Positions 43,901 through 58,900 of a stretch of DNA of 64,000 nucleotides are shown here, in pieces. The notes beneath the pieces are model-generated. The model had not been told where the DNA came from and made no database searches. It worked only from the letters and a program-made list of their open reading frames with translations. The stretch's first letter is position 1; each line of letters begins with the position of its first letter. The stretch lies in the NCBI RefSeq assembly GCF_029931775.1, contig NC_079325.1:54854286-54918285 (forward strand), given 5' to 3'. A program made the translations under genes and the position numbers. Origin of the DNA: Euleptes europaea (Eukaryota; Chordata; Lepidosauria; Squamata; Sphaerodactylidae).

Positions 43901-46900
43901 AATCTTCTTAGAGCTCTTTTCAAGCCCACCTGTTCTGGAGAGGATCACCACATCATTTGCATACAATAACAGCGGAATATTGTGCTGTGCAATTTTAGGG
44001 GAATGCATTTCCTCTGATTTTAAATAGTCCGCAATGTTGTTGATATAAAAGGAGAAAGCAGGAGCCAAAAGGCAACCCTGTCTAACACCTTTGTTTGTTG
44101 AAATGGATTCAGTAAGACTTCCAGTTCTATTACATCTAACTCTGATGGATGTCTGTCTGTGTAGCGCCTGAATGAGATGTAAAAGCCTCCTGTCTATGGA
44201 GGATTCCCCTAACTTACACCAAAGCCGGGCCCTAGAAACAGAGTCAAAGGCCACTTTGAAGTCAACAAACATTGCATAAAGAAAGGTGGCACTTTTTGAA
44301 CTGTACTTCTCAATGAGGTGTTGCAATACTAAACAGTGCTCCCCTGTACCTCTTCCTTCTCTAGATAGATAGTTTATTTGCGGCCCTTGGCCAGATAAAA
44401 CAAGATACATGGACTAAAATGGTCTTACCAACAAAGGTTTACAGTCTGAGTCTTAAGTCACTTAATAATAATAATAATAATAAAATAAATAACATCCAAG
44501 TTACATCTGCCATTTGGACTAAGAGACTACTCTGTGGCAACAAATTTTCATTGCAGCCGTACAAAATTTTGCTACCTGAGAGGTGACTGAGGGATTATCT
44601 CCTTGTAGGAGCTTTTCTATTTTTCTCTTTCCCTGTCGGGTCCCATTCTCAGTATAAGGGGCTCAATAAACTTAGAACAGGGTATAGTGTAAAAGTTACA
44701 GTTCAGGAGAACATGTTCAGTGGTTTCTAAATCCCCGGATTTGCAGGGGCATAGTCTCTCTGCCCTGGGTATCTTCTTGAATTTCCCCTCTAACATAGCA
44801 GAGGGTAAGGCTGCACACCTAGCCAAGGTAAAAGCCCTCCTATATTTGTTTATCTCTAAGTAACGGAGATAGGCTGCTGGTGCAAGGATAAATTTGGAGT
44901 GCGGGGGGAGCCATAAATAGGGGCACTCTTGCTAGATCTACTTGTCGCTCGATATCTTTAACCCTTTGGTTTATAGTTGACTTAGCTTGATCCCACCCTA
45001 GCTGAAGTAGTGCTAGGGGGGTAAAACCCAGGTTATTTAGTTTGTCTTCAATGGCTATTATCCACTTTGACCTAAAGGTATCACAAAGAATCAATGGAAG
45101 AAGACCCTTGGGGTTGAAATTAATTTTCAGCCAGAGATAAAGCGAGGACAAGACAACCCTTGCCTCCACAGTCATCATGCCAGTTTCTAAACGGATCATA
45201 GCATTTGATACACATCTTGGCAATTGCAGGGCAGCTCTAAGAAACTTGGATTGCACTCGTTCCATGGGAATAAGACATGAGGGTGGAGAGTCAAGTTGTG
45301 TTCCATATAACATTTGTGCTAGAGTTTTTGCCTGAAAAAGTTTAAGGGCGGCTGGAATATAGTGTGCTCCTTTGGTCTGGAGAAAATTTATTATTGAACG
45401 GGCTGATCTTTCCCCTAAATTGGCAACATAGGTATTATGGGCCAGCTTGGAGCCAGATGCCTGGATTGTCGTTCCAAGATATTTGAATTGGGTTACCTGT
45501 TCCAACCTATGGCCATTTATGCTCCACCTCATATAATTAGGGCGATTACCAAAAGCCATTACTTTTGTTTTGTCATAATTAATAGTCAGGAGTTCCTACT
45601 CACAGAACGTTCCCACTCTCACTAGCGCCCTCCTTAGGCCAACTGGGGTTCTTGAAAGAAGTACCACGTCATCGGCGTAGAGCAGAATATGAATATGCCT
45701 GTCCGCTAGTTTAGGTGGATGTAAATCCGGTGCGTTCAAGGAACTATGTGTGAGCTCTAGTCCCATGATAATCCCATAAACAGACATCCACAGACAAGCA
45801 GTCCAAAGAGAGTTGATTTATTGGAAAATCCACAGGTTAACAGAAGCTAAGAATCAAATGGACACTAATGGGAACGGTGCAGGGCATATATGGATGAGCA
45901 AAGGGCAAATCGGGGTAGATCTGGATGCCATGGCAACCCCCCTCCCAGGAGCTGTCAGGGCGCTAGAAAACTTCCCACGAAGGGCAGTCTAAAATGTTCC
46001 CTGTTTACAGGATACGATGCTGGCCAAGGCCAGCACCTGGAAAAACCACAACATTCCTTTCTCAGACCAGGCCTGACACTATGTTATTTATATAATAGGC
46101 AAAGAGCAGGGGGGCGAATAAACCGTCCTGCCTAACTCCTCTATAGGTGTTTATGGGGTGGTAAGATGTCCTCTTCTATTGCACCTGACTCTCAGTGCTG
46201 TCCGTTCATCTAGGGCTCGCAGCAGCAACAGAAGTCTTTTATCTACATTTGAGGCTTTGAGCTTGTCCCAGAGTAAAGGTCTGGAAATCGAATCAAATGC
46301 TGCCCTAAAATCAATGAATGCAGCATATAAAGAGGGTTGTCCCTTATTAGAATATTTCTCTGCTAGATGTTGCAGGACAAGGCAGTGCTCTATCATTGCT
46401 CTCCCTTCCCTAAAGCCTGCCTGCTCTATTGCCAAAATATCCTCTTGATTGAGCCAAAGGGTTAATTTATCTAGCAAGTGCCTTGCGTATAATTTGCTGA
46501 TGACACTTATGAGACTAATTGGCCTTTATTTGGAAGGGTCCTTTCTACTTCCTTTTTTATAAAAGGGGACGACTATTGCCAGCCCCCAGTCTTTAGGGAT
46601 TCTTCCAGTGGAGTCTATGTAGGTAAGCAGTGCGGATAGAAAGGGAGCCCACCAATCAATGTTCTCCTTGATAAACTCTGGGGGGATACCATCATATCCA
46701 GGAGCTTTACCCCATCTTCTTCCTTCTCTAAATCCCACCTGGGCTTGCACAAATATTTGATCTTGATTTAACTATTGTAGAAGCTTTTCAAGTACCGTAG
46801 ATGCCTAGCATACACCTTCCCGATTATATTCAGTAAACTAATTGGTCTGTAATTACCAGGATCTTTTCTATTTCCTTTCTTATAGAAAGGAATAACTATT

Positions 46901-49900
46901 GCTCTGTTCAACTCCCTAGGAATATAACCTGTTGAATCAATATAGGTAAATAAAGCAGCCAGAAATGGTGCCCACCAGACTTCACATATTTTTAGGAACT
47001 CCAGTGGTATACCATCTTCCCCGGGAGCCTTTCCGTTTTTGAGCCTCCTAATGTGGGATCTTATTTCCGCTTGTGTGACCGGGGGCCATTCTGGGATCCC
47101 CTCTAAGGAAACTAATGATATAGGTGCAGCCTGTTGGTCATTAAGCATGATAGAATAAAAGGACTCCCACGTACTAGCTGGAATAACTGAATCTAATGGC
47201 AAATGTTCCATTCAGGGACGATTAGAGGTCATATGCCAAAAGAGCTGGGAGTTCTTTTCCTTAGCTGCCTTAATCAAAACAGACCATTGATCTCTCATAT
47301 AAGCCTTCTTTTTCTGGTTAATCAATAATTTGTACCTCTTTTTATACCACATTACCGAATTCAAAGCATCCTCCTTCAGAGGTTCGAGCGTTTCCACAAA
47401 TTCTCTGTAAACAACCAGTAAGGCCTTTTTTTTGCCCCTAAGCATTCCTTATCGAAGCACGGTTTAGAATGCGGAATTGTTTTTATATATTATTGTGTAC
47501 ATGGGAGAATAAACCAGGTCTTAATTTATAAACAATGTTCTCATACACATACCAAGGCGAACAGTCGACCCGTGGGTTAAGAAAGGCCTCACAGAGCTCA
47601 TTAAGATCCTGCCTTTCCAAATATTCCTTGAGTCTCTCCAGAAGCTGGGGTGACCATTTTGTCCTACACTCTGATCAATTACCCAGGATTATCTTTAGGG
47701 AAGTCCCTATAGGCAGGTGGATAGATTTCAATGTAACTTCAAGCTGGAGAAAAAGTGGAAGATGAGCTTTGGGGGAATGTACCAACCCAGAAAGGACAGT
47801 TGGGTTAAGATGGAGTTAGTGGCCCAAGATCACCACCCAGCAAGCTTCATGGAAGAGGAGAGGCTGAACTCGAGTACTAGTCCCATTGTAACACAGGGGC
47901 TCTCAAGTTGTACGGCTTCACTGGCAATATTAGAAGTCTTAGCAGCCAGCATGAGATACACAAAATCTAGGTCAATCAGAATTGTGCCTGGATGTATTGT
48001 CCTTATATTTTCATAACTAAAAGAGCCAGAGGCTTGCTTTTTAAAAATAAAATTAATCCTGAAAACAGGAACTTGCTGGGAGGATGGGGGTTGGGGGGGG
48101 GGGAGACCCCTGCAGGACTTGTATGGCTGTGACCTCAGGAAAGGGGCAGCTTTCCAGAGGGGAGACCTAAGAAATCAGGATTCATCTTTCATTCACAGAG
48201 AGGGAGAGAAAGATCACGGATGCAACCATGTACACACTTACTTGTCAGTAAATTCCATTGAATTCCACGGGATTTCAAATAAGTACACATGAACCATTAC
48301 ATTCTGAGCCTATCCGCATTTACCCAGAGGCAAATCCCAGAGTTCAGTGACACTTGCTATCAAGTAAGTGCAGACCACTATCATCCTCGCTACTGATTAC
48401 TGAAACTGGTGTAACTCACTGTTTTTGTTATTGAAAACAGACACAGACACCGAAGACTCCAGGTCTTGCAGTCCCAGGTCCTCCCGTCTCTTTCCACTCC
48501 TCCAAAAGTCCAGCACCACTTCAGTTATTTTTTCAGCCCCTGCATTGCTGGAAAGAGAATATCAGTCAACAAGTTTTCTCTTTTAGAAGAACAGCTTGGA
48601 GTCCTACAAGATCTCAAAGAAAAGCTTGGTACAGTCCCAAGCAATTCATGAACCTAAGATCAGAGGCTTAATGCTGACACCCAGAACTCTGAGATAAGCC
48701 TCCAAACCTCCTCAGAACTGCAGCAAAGAGTTTTGATACCCCTACCCAGGCATGGAAATACCTTCCCAGCTCACCTGAGGAAGATGAAGATGGCTTTCCG
48801 ATAAGACACACCGTCCAGCTGCTCGTAATAATCTAGGAAAGGTTTGATGGAGTCAATGAGTCCGGCGTGCATTTTATCCATCTCATCGAAAATGAAGATC
48901 GACCTCGCACAGGCGCTCACGTTGCCCCGAACCCACATTTGCAACTGGTCCTAAAATGCAGAGTGAGAATTCTACACATTCCATCTCTCTTTCCTGTCTG
49001 TCAAGATCCAGGACGTCCAAAGACATAATTAAACAGTATCAAAAGTAACAAAAACATACAATGCAACAAGAACTGGCAGGGCAGATAATAGATAATCATC
49101 TGTCATCCCAAGAACCCTCTCATATAGAAGGGCCTTCACTTGCTGACTAGGAGAGCACAAGGCAAGTGTCCTTAGGATGGGAGTTTCGGTGAGCATAAGA
49201 GCAACCATGCTGGGTTCAGACTAGTGGCCCATCTAGTCCACATCCTGTTCCACATTGGGGCCTGCCTGATGCCCCTGAAAGGCCCACAAGTAGGCCAAGA
49301 AAGCCAAAACCTCCCCTTGGTGGTGGCGGCGCCCTCCAGCACTGGTGTGGCACTTTGCTTTGTACATATTTCATGCATGTTTTATTTCTGCGAATTAATG
49401 CTGGGGTTTATATATACATTTGCCATGATTTAAAATGTAGGCCTGTCGAATAAAGAAGAGGGGGGTTGGATGGGTGAGTGAAGTGGGTTATGATTGGATG
49501 GTAGCTGTACCTGAGGGAGCGGAGTTGACTGGTTTGTAAAGAGAAGAAGAGTTGGTTTTTATATGCTGACTTTCTCCTTCCTTTCCTTTCCCCACAACAG
49601 ACACCTTGTGAGGTAGGTGGGGCTGAGAGAGCTCTAAGAGAGCTGTGACGGTAACCTAGATGGCCTTATCGGTAAGAATGGGGAAACCAACCTGGTTCAC
49701 TAGATTAGAGTCTGCCGCTCATATGGAGGAGCAGGGAATCAAACCCAGTTCTCCAGATTAGAGTCCACCGCTCCTAGCCACTACACCACATTGCCTCCCA
49801 GTGGTTGGTGTGAGAGAGAAGGAGGGAGCTCAGTGGGTAAAGAGACTGAGGGAGGTTTTGTGGAGAGGGAGAGATAAATCTGTGTTCTTTGTGCGGAAGT

Positions 49901-52900
49901 TATTAGCCTAAGTGGCAAATGGTAAAAATAAGTCTGTGACTAGGTCTATTTAGGGAACTGAAAGAAAAAAGAATTGTGCTCATCTTGCAACCAGGAAGCT
50001 AGTAGTCTTAAGGAAACCATGCTTAAGAACCACACTGAAATTATTAAACTTTTATAATACTAAGTAAACTCTATTTCTGTTTAAGCTGTTTTATTTCGAA
50101 TAAAGGATCCCCTTTTACCTCAAAGCCACCCCCAGGTGCTGACCGTTCTGTCATTCTACCAAATATAACTAAGCCATCCTGTTCTTCAGGTGAAACTAAG
50201 AGGTCTAAGGCAAGAGACTTGGTGGCAGTGAAAACCATTAGGGAATGATGATGCAGTCAAGGAGGCAGCATAACAGACGTCATCTCAGAGCACAACAGAG
50301 ATGTGCCATTACAGGTGTTACGATACAAGTGGTCTCATAAAGGGGGAAAACATTACAACTGTTATTAAGGGGGTTTCTGCCTCTGAACTAAGAGGTTCCT
50401 TTTAGTCACTGCAGCTATAAGCAGTGGATGGATCGGTCCTCCATGCCTCTACCTAATCACCTTTTAAAGCCTTGTCACTTAGTGGTCATCACCCTATGGC
50501 CACGAATTCTACAATGATGTGGTAAGGAAGGGTGTCTGTCCTGTATCTAGCACCTGCCAAATACATTGGGTGCCACCATGTTCTAGTACTTTGGAAGAGG
50601 AGATTCTCTCTAGCCACTTTCTGCAACCCAACGCATAACACACTAAACACCTTTCTTGTGGAAACAGCCTCCAGCCCTTGGCCTTTCCTTGTAAGTCAGG
50701 AGCTCCATCCCCTTATAATGGTTTGGTTGCCATTTCTAAACTACTGAAGAGGCCGACTCACATAGCCACCCACTATGGATGGCATTTGGGAGAAGGCAGC
50801 CCTTGAGGTTACCTTGCCCCAAGCTCTTTATGCCATCAAAGATCAAAACCAGCACTTTGAATTGGACCTCCAGAACTGTTTGTGCAGCCTGCTCTGAGTA
50901 ACACCCTCGCCACCGCAATCTGGATATCAACAGGGAAACAACAGAAATGAGGCTGCTTTAAATCTGAGAATTCATTTGGTGCAAAATTGTGCTCCACAGC
51001 AATACTATTAAGCTCCATGTGATGAGGATCCTTCCACACAGCCAGTATCTGGACTGTCAAATGTCAGGTTTGTGGGCTTCATCACAGCCTTTGCAGTGTT
51101 CCACCACAAATTAACTGAAATATTACCATCTTCAGTGCTAGAGCTGCCTTCAGTAGTGGAAGAAGCATGACAGCTCATGATGGCCAATGATGCCTTCCAC
51201 ATCTGCCTCTTCCAGCACCTCCTTTGAACAAGCAGGGCAAGTGGACCATGAAGCCTGAGATCTGCCTACAGGTGTGGAATGCCTACACAGAAAAAGGCTT
51301 GGATGGCAGGAACACATAGATGGGCAGGAGTTTGGAGGGAGACCTGAATATTGAGGGCAGCGCTGGTGCTTGTGAAGGGATTTTGAGATGCAGCGTGCAA
51401 GGCACACTGTAACGGGTGTTTTTCCAAGTTAACCACAGGCCCATTTCTCTTCATATTCCTCTCCCAGTGCTCCTCCAGCTAAAAAGTGGCAGTTTTAAGG
51501 CGGAAAATTTAAGTGTGTCCCCTTTTGCACTTTTTAGGTAGTGAGTTTTTTGACACCTTTAGTTAGATAATCTTAAAATTTGCAAATAAATTAGTTGTAA
51601 AGTAACAGCATGGTGTAGTGGTTAAGGTGTTGGACTAGGATCTGGGAACCCCAGGTTCAAATCCCTACTCTGCCATGCAAACTTGCTGGGTGACCTTAGG
51701 CAAGTCACACACTTTTAGCCCTGACCCTGGCAAGTATTTGGATGGAAGACCTCCAAGGAATACCAAGGTCATGATGCGGAACCAGGCAATGGCAAACCAC
51801 CTCTGAACATCTCTTGCCTTGAAAACCCTATGGGGTCGCCATACTTCCGCTGTGACTTGACAGCAAAATAATAATAATAATAAAAAATAAAAAACCACAA
51901 ACGATAAACACGTTGTCTGGCTGTGAGCCGCAAAATCATCACTGATGTACCTCTTCAGAACATTCATTCATGGAACATTCAGAGTTGGTGTAGCTATTGT
52001 TGAGGAAGGTACACACATGGTCAGGTTAATTGGAGGAAAGGTTGATGGAGGAACTAGGGGTAAGACTGGAGAGCCAGCGTGGTGTAGTGGTTAAGAGCGG
52101 TGGTTTGGAGCGGAGGATTCTGATCTGGAGAACCAGGTTTGTCTCCCCACTCCTACACACAAAGTCAGCTTGGTGACCTTGGGCAACTCACAGCTCTGTT
52201 AGAGCTCTCTCAGCCCCACCTACCTCACAGGGTGTCTGTTGTGGGGAGGGGAAGGGAAGTGATTGTAAATCGGTTTGAGTCTCCCTTAAGTGGTAGAGAA
52301 AGTTAGCATATAAAAACCAACTCCTCTTCTTATGTTATAGGTGGGAGTACACTGGAATTTCGCATTCAGATTCTAAACCATCTTTTATGGTCACATATTC
52401 AAGAAATAAAAGTTTTGCTCATAAAACATACCGCTGGAAGCCAGTTTCATGAAGTTAAACCTATCAGTTAAAGAAGTATATCAAGCATCTTCACAGTGAT
52501 AGAGACTTCCTCCTCTAGCTCTGGTCATTGAATGTTCCATGGCACAAGTCAGCACTTTAAAAACAAAGCTTAGAAATCATAATTGACAGAAAGCACGGGA
52601 GATGCAAGGTCCTCTCACTTTGCTTTCTCGGTTTTTAAAAATACCATCATGTTTTTCATCCTCTCTGTATTTGTGAATACTAAGAATTAATGTTCTTTTT
52701 TATTAAAAAAATGGCAGTCCGATTGTTCTAATTTTATCAAGAACCTGCAGATTTCAGTACTCTGGTTTAGGAGCTACAAATGGTTAAAACTGTTCAGCTA
52801 TAAACTAATATCGGATACAACCACGTTTAGAACTTAACCCACGATCATTTCTCTTCAAGCAATTAATGTGAACTCCTTAAGACAGGGTGTCGAATTCATT

Positions 52901-55900
52901 CATTCATAAATGTCATATGGCCGGGCCATAATGTACCAGCCCAGATCAGCTAGGTGTACCAGCCAGCAGCAGGCTCACCAGCCCAGATTGGGACTGGACG
53001 GTGGCTGCCTCTGTTGGTGAGTCCGTAGCGGGCTCACCAGCCCAGATCAGGAGCCTCCTCAGCTGGCGAGCCCAGCGCGTACATCGCCCTCCCCAGCAGC
53101 CCGATTTCAGGGGTGGCGAGGGAGGGCGATCCAAGCACTGGGCTGGAGCTCCCACCTTCTGATCTGCGCTGCCTGCAGGCTTGGACCTCCACATGGAGGC
53201 CCCAGCTAGCAAGTGGTATGGATCAGAAGGTCCCCACGGACCAGAATTGGGGGCGTGGGGATGGCTGCCTCAGCTCACAGGCCAGATAATAGCACTCAAA
53301 GGGCCGAATGCGGCTTACGGGCCTTAACTTTGTCACCCTTGCCTTAAGGCATAGTTTTTATTGCTATTTGACCTGTTCCAGTCTGCCAAGGAACCTGTGA
53401 GAGATCCCCCCTCTCTGAGTTTGCTTCTCCAAATCAGTTGCTCAGACGTTGATACAGAAACAATAGATTTATTGAAGCCTTCAGGAGATGAGACAGGCAC
53501 AGGTAGAAAGTTGCAAGTGAGGGGCTATACGGGTTTACAGAATATATTGACTCCAGGGCACTGGGGCACTGGGGTTCACACTTATTGTTGTGGGAAGTTA
53601 CAAGCTTGGCATAATACAAAACATCAGACGGATCCCAGGCAGTCTGGTGCGGCTATCACACTTTCAAGGCCGCACCGGCCTGAGGGAGTACTGGCAGGAA
53701 GAACAGCGGGGGGGAAGATACATGGGCCATCAGGCCTGGCGCCTGAGACCAGAAGGTGTGAACTGCTTTTACGAGTTCACTGATAACACCGCAGGTGATG
53801 GAAAGCAGAGACACAAAGACAGAGACCCTCACATTCTGCCCCCCTTAAGGCCCCCCTCCGAGAGGACGAGGCTTATCGGGATAAGCGAGGTGGAATTCTC
53901 GGACCAAGCGAGGAGCTGCCATGTGGGGTGCGGCCACCCATTCGTCATGAGCGGAGCCAAGGTTTTTCCAGCGAACAAAGTAAAACAGTTTCCCTTTCTT
54001 CCATTTGGAATCTAAAACCTTGGATATTTCCAAATGGGTATCCCCTCCTACTACGGTAGGAATCTCATGAGCGGGAGGGGGGTGGAACTGGGGAGCTGCT
54101 ACATAAGGTTTGAGGAGGCTTATATGGAAGACTGGATGAACCCCCTTGAGAGTCTTAGGGAGACTCAGTTCCACGGTAACCTCGTTGATCACCCTGGTAA
54201 TGGGGAAAGGTCCTACATAACGGTCGCTCAGTTTTTTGCAGGGGCGAAGAGAGCGGAGGTTTTTGGTGGACAGATAGACTTGCTCCCCCACCTTGAGTTC
54301 CCATCCCGGAGACCGGTGTTTGTCTGCTTGTTCCTTGTACTTGCTTTTTGCCCTTTCCAAATTTTTGAGCAACCATGGCCAGGTGGATTTAACCACCTGA
54401 ATCCACTCCTGAAGATCAGGGGTAGACTGGAGCTCTGGCGAAACGGGGGCAGAACCGAAAGGGCCAAAATCCGTCCCGTATATAACTTGGAAGGGACTAA
54501 AGCCGGTAGAGGAATGGGGCGCATTGTTGTACGCATATTCGGCAAATGGCAGCAGGTCGACCCAGTCGTCCTGGTGGAAATTTACATAGCAACGCAAATA
54601 ACATTCTACTACCGCATTTACTCGTTCCGTTTGACCATCCGTTTGGGGGTGATAGGCGGAAGAAAGGCCCTGTTCCTCCACTCCCATTAACTTTAGGAAA
54701 GCCCGCCAGAACTTGGCAACAAACTGGACCCCCCGGTCCGAGAGGACCTTCCTCGGGATCGAGTGTAGCCTGAGGACGTGCGTGATGAACAGTTTAGCTA
54801 AGCCCTGGGCTGAAGGAAGACCTGCACATGGAACGAAATGAACCTGTTTGGAAAAGAGGTCAGTGATAACCCAGAGGACCGTTTTCCCCCGACTTGGAGG
54901 TAGGTCGGTGATAAAATCCATGGCGATGACTTCCCAGGGACGGGAGGGGTTCTCAAGCGGTTTGAGGAGCCCCGGGGGTTTTCCCATCCGTTTCTTGGCT
55001 GTGGCGCAGGTGGGGCAGCTGCGCACATACAATTCTACATCGGATCTCATACCGGGCCACCAGAATTGCCTTCGAACTAGGTGAAGCGTTTTTACGAAAC
55101 CAAAATGACCCGCCAGCCTGGCCCCATGTACAAGTCCCAATACTTCTTTGCGAAGGGAAGATGGGACATATAGTTTCCCCCCTTGCACCCACCAAGTGTT
55201 GGTCCGTTCCAGGCCAGTGGGGAGGAGATGGTGCTCCTCCTCCTGTAAGGAGGCGTCCCGGAGTCGCTGTTGGAATGCTTCCGGGATACCCTTGAGCGTA
55301 GGGGGGGTCTCTGGTTGGCGGGCTTGGGACCGGGTGGTGACGGCCAAGCCAGGGACTTCCCCTCGCTGTTCGGGAGTGAACAGGGAGTCGACGGGGCGAT
55401 CGAAATCGTTGCGATACTGGGGAAGTCGTGACAAAGCATCAGCTAGGGCATTTTCTTTGCCAGGGACATGTTTGAGGGTGAACCGGAACTTTGCAAAAAA
55501 TTGGGCCCACCGAATTTGTTTGGCATTGAGTTTTCTAGCTCCCTTGAGAGCCTCAAGATTCTTGTGATCTGTACACACTTCGAACGGCTGCTCGGCCCCC
55601 TCCAAGAAGTGTCTCCATATGGTAAGGGCATGTTTGACCGCTGCTGCCTCCTTCTCCCAAATGGCCCAGTTGATTTCGGACTGGGAAAACTTCTTGGAGA
55701 AGTAGGCGCATGGCCTCAACCGTCCCCCCTCATCCCTCTGCAATAGGGCCCCGCCCATGGCTACATCCGAGGCATCCACCTGCACCACGAAGGGTTTGGT
55801 GCAATCCGGGTGAGCCAAAACGGGTTCGGATGAAAAAAGCAGCTTTAAACGTTCAAAAGCCTGCTGGCACTGGGGAGACCATTGCAGACGGGCTGAGGGG

Positions 55901-58900
55901 AGTGCGGCGCTAGCCCCCCTATCCTTGGTACGCAACAGGGCAGTGAGGGGAAGCGCAACTTGGGCAAAGTTGGGAATGAAATTCCGGTAAAAGTTGGCAA
56001 ACCCCAAAAACTGTTGAAGTTGGCGGCGGGTAGTGGGGGTTTCCCAGTCCCGCACCGCCTGGACCTTGGCGGGGTCCATTTCCAACCCTTGGTGGGAAAT
56101 CACATACCCCAGAAATGTAATAGAAGGTTGGTGGAACTCACATTTGGACACCTTAGCATACAGTTTGTGCTCCCGCAGCCGCTGGAGCACTTCTCGCACT
56201 AGGCGCACATGTTCTTCCATGGTCTCAGAGTAAATAAGAATGTCATCGAGAAATACCACCACCCCCCGAAACAGTAAATCATGCAAAACTTCATTAATTA
56301 ATTGCATAAAGACACTCGGAGCCCCCGAAAGTCCGAACGGCATGACCAGGTACTCAAACATCCCAAAACAACTGGAAAAGGCCGTTTTGGGTTCGTCTCC
56401 TTCTTTGATGCGAATGCGGTGGTAGGCTTCTACCAAGTCCAGTTTGGTGAAGATTCGCCCCTCCTTTAATTGTGCTAGAAGGTCAGGAATAAGAGGGAGG
56501 GGGTAAGCATTAGACTGGGTGACTGCGTTCAGTCTGCGAAAGTCAATACACAGTCTTAAATCTCCCGTCTTTTTCTTTACAAAGAAAGCTGGGGCTGAAT
56601 AAGGAGCCTTGGAGGGGCGTATGAAACCCCTCGCCAGATTGACATCCAGATAGTCTCGCAATACAGTCTTTTCACTAGGGCTCATGGGGTAAACCTTTCC
56701 CTTAGACAGTTTGCCTTCCCCTACAATCTCGATTGCACAGTCCGTTTCTCTGTGGGGAGGCAGTTCGTCGCACTCTCTAACATCGAAAACATCAGTAAAT
56801 TGCGAGTACTCGGAGGGTAATTGAGGAGAGCCTGGGGCGGGGGACCCTACCAGTGCGGCGGCTGGAGTTCTGAGCACCCGTTCCTTGTCATGCAACCCAC
56901 AGGGGTTTTCGGGGAAGGAAAGCACCCGTTTAACCCAATCAATGGAGGGATTGTGTCCCCTTAACCAGTTCATCCCTAACACCACAGGGGTTACAATAGG
57001 GGCGATGGTGAAATACAACCGTTCCCAATGTTCCCCCACGGACATAATCACGGCTGCAGTTCTGTGGGTCACAGGGCCCCGTTTAAAGTCACTCCCGTCC
57101 ATTTGGGAAAAACGGAGGGGTCCCGGAAGCCGCTTGCGCCGGACACCCAACTTCTTGGCAGTTTCCTCATTTATCATGGTGCGGGCACACCCCGAGTCGA
57201 CCAACGCGGGGACCTCTAACGGGGGACCCCCTTTGGGTAGGGACAGATGAACACGCACAAATACATTGTCCTCTTGGGCGCTTACCATCTGTGGAGCTCC
57301 TTGCACAACGATGGGGACGGTCTGCTGCGGAGCCCCCTCTACAGCAGACCGACGGCGTTTTTTGCCGGCTGTTCCCACTCTTCCTCCTCGCTGGAAGAGG
57401 GGGACGGGGTGGTGGCCTCCGGGGAGCCGTCCGAATCAAAGACGGTATTTGTAATCCGGGACCCCGATGGGACCGTAGAGTCGGATGCCCCATCCTGGGG
57501 GAGCGCGTGGAGAGCGGAGGGTGCGCCGGAGCGCCGGCTCAGAGGTCCACTTCTGCGGCGAGGCTGGCTGTCGGCGGCCGGTTTCGCCGGCTCGGCCTGG
57601 GTTTGGCGGGGGGGGGTCGGACGGCCTGAGCGAGAGGGGCATTGCGATGCAAAGTGACCCTTTCCCCCGCAGATCAGGCAGACGCCGGCCTCGAACCGCT
57701 TGCGGCGTTCCGCGGCCGAGAGACCCCCGCCACCCCCTTGCCGGAGTTCCCGGCCACGGTCACTTCGGGGCCTGGGGTCTCGCCCAAGCCGTTGCTTGGA
57801 CAAGTTCAGGAGTTGTTTGCGATTCTCGATGTCAGAAGCATGGCGAACCCAACCTTCCACATCCGGGGGGTTCCCTTGCATGAAGGCCCAATGTTGGAGG
57901 TCTGGGTTGAGACCCTCCCTGAAACATTGTACCAAGGTAGCTTCACTCCAGTCCAGAATTCGGCTAGCCAGTGACTGGAACTCACTTGCATACTGCGCCA
58001 CCGACTTAGTCCCTTGGCGCAGTTGCATCAGGGAGGCTTTAGCCCGCTCACCCAGAGTCGGGTCCTCAAAACGGTTTCGGAGTGCTACCATGAACTCGTC
58101 CAGGGTTCGCAGCACCGGCGAGCGGAGTTCATACTGCAACACCATCCAGGCAGCCGCCTCTCCTTGCAGTAAGGAAGCCACGTACTGTACCCGGGACTCC
58201 TCAGAAACGAAGGTTCGGCCTTGTTCCCGCATAAAAATGTCTACTTGGACCATAAAAAAGGTCAACTGGTCCCCCGACCCGTCATACGTGACTTTCAGGT
58301 CCCGACGGGCCGGGGGGGCAGGGGTTGCGGGCGGAACTACCGGCGCCCCGTCTGGGGGAGCACCGGCCGGAGGTTGCAACTTTAGCGCATCTAGGGCCGT
58401 GGCCATCTCACCCATTACGCGTTGCATGGTCTCCATCTGCTCCTGCATAGCCCGGCGGTCTTCCTGCCACTGCTTTCGTTCTTCCTCCATGAGGGCCTCT
58501 TTGCGGGCCGGGTCCCCTTCGAGTCCCGTGCTGGGGAAGGCCAACCGGCGATCTTTCGCCGCAGTCCGCGAGAGCGACCAGCCCTTGGGAGAGTCCAGCC
58601 AATAGGTAAGCCCCCGGGGACGTCCGTCCCGATCTTGGTCGGGGGCGCGACCCATCGGTTTCTTTGGCTTGGCTCCCTCCTCCTTCGGGTCCGGCTTCTC
58701 CGGCTCGTCCGGTTCCTTGGGGGCATCGGGGATAGGGGTAGTGTCCTCGTCGGCTGACATTCTGTCCAAAGCGGTACAGCTGCAGTCCGAGAGGCAAAGA
58801 CTTGCAACTTAATGTGAGAGATCCCCCCTCTCTGAGTTTGCTTCTCCAAATCAGTTGCTCAGACGTTGATACAGAAACAATAGATTTATTGAAGCCTTCA

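Noticed and set aside
57700-58605. 301-aa + strand frame and smaller + strand frames across 53.4-59.3 kb
   Set aside because: Antisense to the open gag and pol of the Gypsy element, or inside its LTRs. Shadow frames from GC-rich coding sequence.
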